A program made the position numbers and the translations under genes. The notes beneath the pieces were generated by a model. It saw only the letters and a list, made by a program, of their open reading frames with translations, ran no database searches and had not been told where the DNA came from. From Clostridiaceae bacterium (GTDB lineage Bacteria > Bacillota > Clostridia > Lachnospirales > Lachnospiraceae), in assembly GCA_902362865.1 (NCBI GenBank), contig CABIYE010000006.1, forward strand, positions 49,317 to 113,316: a stretch of DNA of 64,000 nucleotides, read 5' to 3'. Shown here one piece after another: positions 9,264-16,707 of the stretch (positions are counted from its first letter, which is position 1; each line of letters opens with the position of its first letter).

Positions 9264-11639
9264 TTAGTTGAAGCTCTGCTCCGTTCTCTCGATAATCTCA
9301 TCCTGCAATGCCTTGCTCAGATTCCGGAAATGGTCACTGTATCCCGCAACACGTACGATCAGATCCTTATATTCTTCCGGGTTCTGCTGTGCTTTAATCA
9401 GCGTTTCCTTGTCAATAACATTGAACTGGATATGATGTCCGTCCATTGTAAAATAGGTACGTATAAGATTCGCCATCTGATTCAGCCCTTCTTCTCCGGC
9501 TACAACACTTGGCGTGAATTTCTGGTTCAGCAGCGTTCCGCCTGTCTGCAGATGATCCATCTTCGCACAAGATTTTACTACTGCCGTAGGTCCGTTCACA
9601 TCTGCTCCCTTCTCCGGTGAAATGCCTTCGGATACCGGCTTATGTGCCAGTCGTCCATTGGGGCTTGCCATCATCACATCACCGAAATATACATGGCAGG
9701 TAGTCGGAAGCATATTAATCCGGTACATACCGCCAAGCATGTTCGGACGCCCGGTCACCTGGCTTCTGTAGAACTCAAATACATCCTTCATGATATCATC
9801 TGCATAATCATCATCGTTGCCGTATTTTGGCGTCTTATTTCTCACAAGATTCAAAATACGTTCATGGCCCTCAAAATTATCATCCAGCGCCTGCATCAGC
9901 TCTTCCATGGTAAATGTCTTCTTATCAAACACATTATATTTCACTGCTACCAGACAGTCGGTAATGGTTCCAATGCCTACACCCTGCAGGTATTTGGTAT
10001 TGTATCTTGCGCCTCCGCCATTGTAATCCTTTCCTTTAGAAATACAGTCATTTGTAATAATAGAAAGGAAGGGTACCGGCATCTCTTCGGCATAGATTTT
10101 CTCAATTACGTTACTTCCCTTAATCTTAATATCAATGAAATACTGCATCTGCTTCTTAAACGCATCATACAGTTCTTCATAGGTTTTAAAATCTGTGGCA
10201 TAACCAAGCTCCAGACCAAGCTGCTGATCTGACATCTTATCATAGCCATTGTTCAGAGTCAGCTCGAAAATCTTCGGTATATTAAAATATCCTGTCAGGA
10301 TATATGCCTCATTACCAAACGCTCCTGTCTCTACACAGCCGCTTGTACCGCCGCGTCTTGCATCCTCCAGTGTCTTTCCTGCATTCATCAGCTCCTGGAT
10401 AATTGCATCCGTGTTGTAGAATGCGGGCTGGCCCCAGCCTTTTCTGGAAATCTCGCAGGCACGCTTCAGGAACTTCTGCGGTGTCTTTTTGCTAATCTGC
10501 ACATTAGAACTTGGCTGGAGAAGGCGCATTTCATCCATACAATCCAAAATCAGATAGCTTACATTATTTACGCCATTCTCTCCGTCCGGAGTGATACCTC
10601 CCGTATTCAGGTTCGCAAAATCTGTATAGGTACTGCTCTCCTTCAACGTAATACCAACCTTCGGCGGCGCCGGCTGATTATTGAACTTCACCCAGAGACA
10701 CTCCAGAAGCTCCAGCGCCTTCTCATCATCCAAAATTCCATCTTCTACATCTTTTTCATAGAATGGATTCAGATGCTGATCCAGGCGTCCCGGACTATAC
10801 GCATCCCAGGGATTCAGCTCACTCGTCACTCCAAGATGTACAAACCAGTACATCTGGATTGCCTGCCAGTAGGTCTGCGGTCTGTGCGCCGGAACCACAT
10901 CACAGTTCGCCGCAATCTGGAGCAATTCTTCTTTTCTCTTTTCATCCGTCTCTTTCTCTGCCAGTTCTCTTGCATAAGCAGCATAACGCTCACCAAGAAC
11001 CATAATAGCGTCACAGGCAATCTTCATGCCTTCCAGCTCGTTCTTCTTATCCAGCGCTTCCTTGTCATTCAGAAAATCCAACTCATCAATCGCCGCCTGA
11101 ATATCTGCTTTATAATCAAGGAAACCTTTCTCATAGATTTTAAAGGAACCAACTGTATGCCCCGGTCCCCGCTGCTCCATAAACTCTGTAAAAATACCAC
11201 ATTCATAAGCCTTCTTCCATTCCGGCGTCATCTGACGCAGGATCTTATTGCGGATACATCTTTTGTCCCAGTAAGGAATCATCACCTCTTCCTGCACGGT
11301 AAAATCCTCTTCCTGCACGGTAAAGTTAATTAATTCCCGGTCATTCATAACATGCATATCTTCAACGGTGTGGCAGCATAATTCAGGAAAAGTCGGTGAT
11401 GCCTGCGGGGAATCTCCTTTCTCACCTACAATCAATTCCCCATCACCGATATACAGAGTCTTTGAGGCAAAATAATCATACAGTACCTGCCCTCGAAGCT
11501 CCGGTACAGACAACTGTCCTTCATACTTTTTGTAAGTCTCTGTCTCACTTTTTGCACGCTCCATATCAATATGTGGCTGCGTGCTTACGCTCAATTCGCG
11601 GAGCGCCTGAATCCGTTCGTTCATTCCTCTTTTTTCCAT
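9264..11639 (-). CDS. hypD: trans-4-hydroxy-L-proline dehydratase (glycyl radical enzyme)
   Basis: Removes water from trans-4-hydroxy-L-proline by radical chemistry, giving pyrroline-5-carboxylate, which is reduced to proline. About 791 residues span the PFL-like domain, the active-site GTSGCVETG with the thiyl cysteine and catalytic Glu, and the C-terminal glycyl-radical motif RVAGYSD (Gly near 766). The overall sequence closely follows HypD of Clostridioides difficile as I remember it, for example EKGDSP near the start and QPSSNVQISKKTPQKFLKR, more than CutC, PflB or glycerol dehydratase. The ATG at 11639 has nine bases of spacing to AGGAGG; the one at 11645 is too close. A 19-base tandem duplication (11285-11303 and 11306-11324) encodes FTVQEE twice. 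Confidence 0.92.
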   Translation of the reverse strand: MEKRGMNERIQALRELSVSTQPHIDMERAKSETETYKKYEGQLSVPELRGQVLYDYFASKTLYIGDGELIVGEKGDSPQASPTFPELCCHTVEDMHVMNDRELINFTVQEEDFTVQEEVMIPYWDKRCIRNKILRQMTPEWKKAYECGIFTEFMEQRGPGHTVGSFKIYEKGFLDYKADIQAAIDELDFLNDKEALDKKNELEGMKIACDAIMVLGERYAAYARELAEKETDEKRKEELLQIAANCDVVPAHRPQTYWQAIQMYWFVHLGVTSELNPWDAYSPGRLDQHLNPFYEKDVEDGILDDEKALELLECLWVKFNNQPAPPKVGITLKESSTYTDFANLNTGGITPDGENGVNNVSYLILDCMDEMRLLQPSSNVQISKKTPQKFLKRACEISRKGWGQPAFYNTDAIIQELMNAGKTLEDARRGGTSGCVETGAFGNEAYILTGYFNIPKIFELTLNNGYDKMSDQQLGLELGYATDFKTYEELYDAFKKQMQYFIDIKIKGSNVIEKIYAEEMPVPFLSIITNDCISKGKDYNGGGARYNTKYLQGVGIGTITDCLVAVKYNVFDKKTFTMEELMQALDDNFEGHERILNLVRNKTPKYGNDDDYADDIMKDVFEFYRSQVTGRPNMLGGMYRINMLPTTCHVYFGDVMMASPNGRLAHKPVSEGISPEKGADVNGPTAVVKSCAKMDHLQTGGTLLNQKFTPSVVAGEEGLNQMANLIRTYFTMDGHHIQFNVIDKETLIKAQQNPEEYKDLIVRVAGYSDHFRNLSKALQDEIIERTEQSFN

Positions 11640-11644
11640 TATCA

Positions 11645-12553
11645 TTATCCTCCTATTTTTGTATTCTGATAACCTGCTTCCTGAAACAGGATCACAAACT
11701 CATCCATTTCTTCCGAAGACGGAGCGTGCAGCCCGCTGCCATCATACGCCTGCCCCAGCTTTCCATACTTGCCTGCCCCTGTATTGTGGTATGGCAAAAG
11801 GTTTATCTGAGCCACATGAATTTTCTTATCATCCAGATAGGAAATAATCTCCTGCATCTGCTCCCTGGTTCCATTTACTTCTTTCACCGTCGGGATACGG
11901 ATATAAATCCTTGCCCCGTCTTTGCTTAACTGCTCCAGATTCTTTAAGATCAGTTCATTATCTACACCAATATACTTTTTATGTAATTCCCGATCCATCA
12001 CCTTGATATCATACAAAAATGTATCCACATAGGGTAAAATCCGTCTAAAGTTTTCATATGGCGCAAAACCACAGGTATCAACCGTAACCGTAATCCCCAT
12101 GTGATGAAGCTTCTTTACCAGTTTTTCTACATAATCCATATCGGAGGTCATAACCTCGCCGCCGGATAATGTCACTCCTCCGCCGGACTCTTCATAGAAC
12201 ATCTCATCTTTTCTAAGCTCTTTTACCAGCTCTTCCACCGTATATTCTTTTCCGGCGAGCTCCCGCAGATTATTCACACAATAATCCAGACAAGTTCCGC
12301 ACCGGTCGCAAACATCTGTGTCCGTTACTACTTTATCCCCGTCTGCATGAATTGCATGCTGCGGACAGACATTTACACAACTCTGACAGCCGGTACACCG
12401 CTCCCTGTCATACATAACATCCTTTCCATAACACTGGGTCTCCGGATTGTGGCACCATACGCAGGACAACGGACAACCTTTAAAAAACACAGTCGTCCGG
12501 ATTCCGTCTCCATCGTGGATTGAATACTTCTGAATACTCGTTATCAGTGGCAT
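11645..12553 (-). CDS. hypE: Glycyl-radical activating enzyme for HypD (radical SAM)
   Basis: Installs the glycyl radical on HypD using S-adenosylmethionine. The 302 residues carry the radical SAM cluster motif CPLSCVWC (residues 27-34) in the GRE-activase context GDGIRTTVFFKGC. Two ferredoxin-like four-cysteine motifs (CTGCQSCVNVC and CDRCGTCLDYC) follow between about residues 47 and 90. It lies directly upstream of hypD, and its TAA overlaps an upstream in-frame ATG of hypD. The hypD ribosome binding site falls within its last codons, so the two are likely translationally coupled. Specificity for HypD is inferred from this pairing. Confidence 0.93.
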   Translation of the reverse strand: MPLITSIQKYSIHDGDGIRTTVFFKGCPLSCVWCHNPETQCYGKDVMYDRERCTGCQSCVNVCPQHAIHADGDKVVTDTDVCDRCGTCLDYCVNNLRELAGKEYTVEELVKELRKDEMFYEESGGGVTLSGGEVMTSDMDYVEKLVKKLHHMGITVTVDTCGFAPYENFRRILPYVDTFLYDIKVMDRELHKKYIGVDNELILKNLEQLSKDGARIYIRIPTVKEVNGTREQMQEIISYLDDKKIHVAQINLLPYHNTGAGKYGKLGQAYDGSGLHAPSSEEMDEFVILFQEAGYQNTKIGG

Positions 12554-12583
12554 TCTACTATCTCCTTTTTACTTTTCGTACTA

Positions 12584-12602
12584 TAGTCTAAACTCTAGTC
12601 TA
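12584..12602. promoter_or_regulatory. Paired TAGNCTA sites, candidate operator of hypE-hypD
   Basis: Two copies of TAGTCTA (12584-12590 and 12596-12602), each nearly palindromic, are spaced 12 bases apart just downstream of the hypE -10. The position would block initiation. The neighbouring TetR is an obvious candidate binder, but this is inference. Confidence 0.5.
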
Positions 12603-12631
12603 AAAGTACCAAAATACCTGCTCCTTGTCAA
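12603..12631 (-). promoter_or_regulatory. Promoter of hypE-hypD-tetR
   Basis: On the minus strand TTGACA (12626-12631) is followed after 17 bases by TACTTT (12603-12608), preceded by TGG as an extended -10. Confidence 0.6.
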
Positions 12632-12670
12632 TGTTTTCACCTAAAATCTTTGCCAAATATTAAACTTTTA

Positions 12671-12699
12671 TTGAGTAATTTTTTTCAATATGTTATTAT
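12671..12699 (+). promoter_or_regulatory. Promoter of hydE-hydG-hydF
   Basis: TTGAGT (12671-12676) and TATTAT (12694-12699) with 17-base spacing predict a start near 12706 and a leader of about 165 bases before hydE. Confidence 0.6.
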
Positions 12700-12705
12700 G
12701 AAAAA

Positions 12706-12869
12706 AAACGTACTGATTACAAAGGAGCATACCTGCGTAAAAAGGCGCACAGATTCTGAAAAATTCCGAAGAAATTTTCTGCTTTATATAGAAAAAACAG
12801 GAGATTTTATACCTTTTTATCTGCGTCTTTTTGCAAGGACGCAGTTTTTTAATTTTAAAGAGGTGATCC
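12706..12869 (+). promoter_or_regulatory. hydE leader with internal terminator, candidate attenuator
   Basis: The untranslated leader contains a terminator-like hairpin, CTGCGTC (12821-12827) with GACGCAG (12838-12844) and six T, ahead of the hydE ribosome binding site AGAGGTG. An earlier CTGCGT at 12733-12738 is also complementary to ACGCAG and could act as an antiterminator strand. No known riboswitch class was recognised. Two further AAGGAG/CAGGAG sequences lie in the leader without a long ORF. Confidence 0.5.
12821..12850 (+). terminator. Rho-independent terminator inside the hydE leader
   Basis: A seven-pair GC-rich stem with a ten-base loop and TTTTTT. It lies between the promoter and the hydE start, so it must be read through or antiterminated for the operon to be expressed. 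Confidence 0.7.
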
Positions 12870-13913
12870 ATGAAACAACTCATTGATAAACTGAAAACCG
12901 AACACCGACTCACAAAAGAGGAATGGATAACGCTGATTGAGAACCGCACCCCGGAACTTGCAGACTATCTTTTTGTACAGGCAAGAGAAATCCGCCACAA
13001 GTATTATGGCCGCGACGTCTACATCCGTGGACTGATTGAATTTACAAACTATTGTAAAAATGACTGTTTCTACTGTGGCATCCGCAAAAGTAACGGAAAT
13101 ATCCCCCGCTACCGCCTGGATGAGGATACCATTCTATCCTGCTGCCGCAGCGGCTATGATATGGGCTTTCGTACCTTTGTGCTGCAGGGCGGCGAAGACG
13201 GCTATTATACAGATGAGCGAATGACACATCTGATACACAGGATAAAAACAAGTTTTCCCGACTGTGCCATTACCCTGTCCATCGGCGAGAAGCCTTATGA
13301 CTCTTACCTGGAATATTATAACGCCGGTGCAGATCGCTATTTGCTGCGTCATGAAACCTTTAATGAAACCCATTACCGCACACTCCACCCGCCGCAGCTC
13401 TCAGCTTCCAACCGCCAACAATGTCTGTGGAACTTAAAAGAAATAGGCTACCAGACAGGAACCGGCTTCATGGTAGGTTCACCTCATCAAACCGCGGAGC
13501 ATTTGGCGGAGGATATGCTGTTCATTGAAAAGCTGCAGCCCCATATGGTAGGGATCGGACCTTTCATCCCCCATCATGACACGGTTTTTGCCGGGGAAAA
13601 AGCCGGAACATTGGAACTGACCCTGTATATGTTGGGTCTTTTAAGGCTGATGCTTCCCAAAGTACTCCTTCCTGCCACCACCGCTCTGGGAACTATTGAT
13701 ACGCACGGCAGGGAACTTGGCATCCTGGCGGGCGCCAATGTGGTAATGCCCAACCTTTCTCCCCGGGATAACCGAAAAAATTACTCCTTATATGATAACA
13801 AAATTGCTACCGGAGAAGAAGCTGCAGAAGGGAAAGCAAAATTAATCCGACAAATGGAATCTATCGGTTATCATGTCGTAACCGCACGGGGCGATTCTTT
13901 AATGGATGTATAA
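12870..13913 (+). CDS. hydE: [FeFe]-hydrogenase H-cluster radical SAM maturase HydE
   Basis: One of three maturases that build the diiron subcluster of [FeFe]-hydrogenase in the cytoplasm. HydE acts on an early organometallic intermediate. The 347 residues form a biotin-synthase-like TIM barrel with the radical SAM motif CKNDCFYC (Cys 62, 66, 69), followed by QGGEDG and RHETFNETHYRTLHP. These are closer to HydE than to BioB or PylB. hydG and hydF follow, which makes the assignment secure. The ATG is preceded by AGAGGTG. No hydrogenase structural gene is in the window. Confidence 0.95.
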   Translation: MKQLIDKLKTEHRLTKEEWITLIENRTPELADYLFVQAREIRHKYYGRDVYIRGLIEFTNYCKNDCFYCGIRKSNGNIPRYRLDEDTILSCCRSGYDMGFRTFVLQGGEDGYYTDERMTHLIHRIKTSFPDCAITLSIGEKPYDSYLEYYNAGADRYLLRHETFNETHYRTLHPPQLSASNRQQCLWNLKEIGYQTGTGFMVGSPHQTAEHLAEDMLFIEKLQPHMVGIGPFIPHHDTVFAGEKAGTLELTLYMLGLLRLMLPKVLLPATTALGTIDTHGRELGILAGANVVMPNLSPRDNRKNYSLYDNKIATGEEAAEGKAKLIRQMESIGYHVVTARGDSLMDV

Positions 13914-13962
13914 CATAAAAATAAGAATAAACATAAATACACAAATATGGAGGAAAATAATA

Positions 13963-15384
13963 ATGTATGATGTAAACTCAAAACACGCCGATGACTTCAT
14001 TAACCATGAAGAAATTCTGGACACGCTGGCTTACGCCGACGAAAACAAAAATAACCTGGAACTGATTGCATCTCTGATTGAAAAAGCCGGCAAAAGAAAA
14101 GGCCTGTCCCACCGGGAAGCTTCCGTCCTGCTTGCCTGTGACGACGAAGCTATGAATCAGAAGATTTTCAAACTGGCAGAACAGATTAAGAAAGACTTTT
14201 ATGGCAATCGTATCGTTATGTTCGCCCCTTTATATCTGTCCAACTACTGTATCAACGGATGTACCTACTGTCCTTATCACATGAAAAATAAGCATATCGC
14301 CCGCAAGCAGCTTTCTCAGGAAGAAATCCGCCGGGAGGTCATTGCTCTTCAGGATATGGGTCATAAGCGTCTTGCCCTGGAGGCCGGGGAAGATCCTGTA
14401 CACAATACCATGGAATACTACCTGGATTCTATCAATACCATTTACAGTATCAAACATAAAAACGGAGCTATCCGCCGCGTCAATATCAATATTGCCGCAA
14501 CCACTGTGGACAATTACCGCTTATTAAAAGAAGCCGGAATCGGAACCTACATTCTCTTCCAGGAGACCTATCATAAAGAAAGTTATCTGAAACTTCACCC
14601 GACAGGCCCGAAACATGACTATGACTACCACACCGAAGCGATGGATCGTGCTATGGAAGGCGGAATCGACGATGTAGGCGTCGGCGTTCTATTTGGTCTG
14701 GATAAATACCGTTATGAATTTGCTGGTCTTTTGATGCATGCAGAACATCTGGAAGCCGCTTTTGGCGTGGGACCTCATACCATCAGTGTACCGAGACTGC
14801 GCAATGCAGACGATATTGATGCTTCTTCCTTCACCAATGGTATTGATGACGATACATTTGCCAAAATCGTTGCATGTATCCGTATCGCGGTCCCCTATAC
14901 CGGTATGATTATTTCCACCCGGGAAAGCCAGAAGACGAGAGAACGCGTTCTTCACCTTGGCATTTCCCAGATCAGCGGCGGTTCCAGAACCAGCGTGGGG
15001 GGCTACTGTGAACCCGAACCTGATGATGAAAAATCCGAACAGTTCGACGTTATTGATAATCGTACACTGGACGAGGTTGTACGCTGGCTGATGGAGATGG
15101 AGTACATTCCAAGCTTTTGTACCGCCTGCTACAGAGAAGGACGCACCGGTGACCGGTTCATGTCTCTTTGCAAAAGCGGACAGATTCAGAATTGCTGTCA
15201 TCCCAATGCACTGATGACACTGGAAGAATATCTGATGGATTATGCTTCCCCTGAAACCAAAGCACTCGGCGATAAACTGATTGACAAAGAAATCCTGAAT
15301 GTTCCCAACGAAAAAGCAAGAGCTGTCGTTATGGAGAATCTTCGCCTGATCCGTGAGAATAACCGTCGGGATTTTCGCTTCTAA
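13963..15384 (+). CDS. hydG: [FeFe]-hydrogenase H-cluster radical SAM maturase HydG (tyrosine lyase)
   Basis: Cleaves tyrosine to p-cresol, CO and cyanide for the diiron site of [FeFe]-hydrogenase. The 473 residues show the ThiH-like barrel with CINGCTYC (Cys 96, 100, 103). The C-terminal region binds the auxiliary Fe-S cluster, with CTACYREGRTG followed by further cysteines (CKSG, CCHP). The frame stays open to 13906, overlapping hydE, but the ATG at 13963 has TGGAGG nine to ten bases upstream and gives the usual HydG length. It is followed by a hairpin before hydF. Confidence 0.95.
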   Translation: MYDVNSKHADDFINHEEILDTLAYADENKNNLELIASLIEKAGKRKGLSHREASVLLACDDEAMNQKIFKLAEQIKKDFYGNRIVMFAPLYLSNYCINGCTYCPYHMKNKHIARKQLSQEEIRREVIALQDMGHKRLALEAGEDPVHNTMEYYLDSINTIYSIKHKNGAIRRVNINIAATTVDNYRLLKEAGIGTYILFQETYHKESYLKLHPTGPKHDYDYHTEAMDRAMEGGIDDVGVGVLFGLDKYRYEFAGLLMHAEHLEAAFGVGPHTISVPRLRNADDIDASSFTNGIDDDTFAKIVACIRIAVPYTGMIISTRESQKTRERVLHLGISQISGGSRTSVGGYCEPEPDDEKSEQFDVIDNRTLDEVVRWLMEMEYIPSFCTACYREGRTGDRFMSLCKSGQIQNCCHPNALMTLEEYLMDYASPETKALGDKLIDKEILNVPNEKARAVVMENLRLIRENNRRDFRF

Positions 15385-15414
15385 ATACAATAAAACCATA
15401 TAACCATACAATCC

Positions 15415-15450
15415 AGGGACGGAGAATTACAGGCTCCGTCCCTCTTTTCA
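15415..15450 (+). terminator. Hairpin between hydG and hydF
   Basis: AGGGACGGAG (15415-15424) pairs perfectly with CTCCGTCCCT (15434-15443) and is followed by a short T-rich run. It may be a leaky terminator or processing site lowering hydF relative to hydE-hydG. Confidence 0.6.
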
Positions 15451-15467
15451 CCAGGAGGAAATATACT

Positions 15468-16676
15468 ATGAGCCTAAACACTACCCCATCTGCAGATCGT
15501 ATACATATTGGCATTTTCGGGAAACGTAATGCCGGAAAATCCAGTATCATTAACGCTATTACCGGTCAAAATCTTGCAATTGTATCCGATATAAAAGGAA
15601 CCACCACCGATCCTGTCCTAAAAGCGATGGAACTTCTGCCTCTGGGACCGGTAGTCATAATTGACACTCCGGGTCTTGATGATTCCGGAGAACTGGGAGA
15701 ACTTCGCATCAAAAAGGCCTATCAAATACTGAACAAAACCGACATTGCCGTTCTGGTCGTAGACGGCTCCGTGGGAATGACCCAGGAAGACCACCGGATT
15801 CTTGAACGGATACGGGCAAAAGAGATTCCTTATGTCATTGCTATAAATAAGTCAGATCTAGCCTCAAAAGACGCTATAAGCACTGATCTCCATACAGGTG
15901 CCGAAGATAATGTCATCCGGGTAAGTACAACTACCGGAACAAATATCTATGAACTGAAGGAACTCATCGCGAAACAAGCTCCCAAAGAAGATACCGGGCG
16001 CCGCATCGTCGCAGATCTGCTTAAGCCGTCTGATTTTGTCATCCTTGTTGTTCCCATTGATTCTGCCGCGCCAAAAGGACGGCTGATTCTTCCGCAACAA
16101 CAGACAATCCGCGATGTACTGGAGGCAAATGCCACTGCAATCGTTGTAAAAGAAACCGAATTGAAAGATACGCTGGCTTCTCTGGGAAAAAAGCCTAAAA
16201 TGGTTATCACTGACAGCCAGGCATTTGAGCAGGTATCCGCCAATACCCCGGCAGACATCCTTCTAACATCCTTCTCTATCCTGTTTGCCAGATACAAGGG
16301 AAATTTGAAAATGGCAGTAGCGGGCGCCCGTGCATTAGATACACTGGAAAACGGTGATACAATCCTGATATCGGAAGGCTGCACTCATCACCGCCAATGT
16401 GAAGATATCGGTACCGTAAAGCTCCCTAACTGGCTTCGGAAATACACCGGCAAAGAATTGAACTTTGCATTCACCAGCGGGACAGAATTTCCACTGGATT
16501 TATCCAAATATAAGGTCATCATCCACTGCGGCGGCTGCACGCTTAATGAACGTGAAATGAAATACCGCCTGAAATGTGCCGAAGACGCCGGTATCCCTAT
16601 GACAAATTACGGCATCGCCATTGCACATATGCATGGCATTCTTGCGCGAAGCATCGAACCATTTCCGACGCTTTAA
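15468..16676 (+). CDS. hydF: [FeFe]-hydrogenase maturation GTPase HydF
   Basis: Scaffold GTPase on which HydE and HydG products are assembled before transfer to the hydrogenase. The 402 residues begin with a TrmE/Era-like G domain: P-loop GKRNAGKSS (residues 18-26), GTTTDP, DTPG and NKSD. A dimerisation region follows. The C-terminal Fe-S-binding domain has CTHH and the CGGC pair. An AGGAGG lies nine bases before the ATG. It ends about 30 bases from the convergent vWA gene. Confidence 0.95.
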   Translation: MSLNTTPSADRIHIGIFGKRNAGKSSIINAITGQNLAIVSDIKGTTTDPVLKAMELLPLGPVVIIDTPGLDDSGELGELRIKKAYQILNKTDIAVLVVDGSVGMTQEDHRILERIRAKEIPYVIAINKSDLASKDAISTDLHTGAEDNVIRVSTTTGTNIYELKELIAKQAPKEDTGRRIVADLLKPSDFVILVVPIDSAAPKGRLILPQQQTIRDVLEANATAIVVKETELKDTLASLGKKPKMVITDSQAFEQVSANTPADILLTSFSILFARYKGNLKMAVAGARALDTLENGDTILISEGCTHHRQCEDIGTVKLPNWLRKYTGKELNFAFTSGTEFPLDLSKYKVIIHCGGCTLNEREMKYRLKCAEDAGIPMTNYGIAIAHMHGILARSIEPFPTL

Positions 16677-16707
16677 CCCATAATCCTGCCACTGGATATC
16701 TGGGATT

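Noticed and set aside
13906..13962. N-terminal extension of HydG starting inside hydE
   Set aside because: The extra 19 residues are unlike HydG, and the ATG at 13963 has a proper GGAGG; the later start is used.
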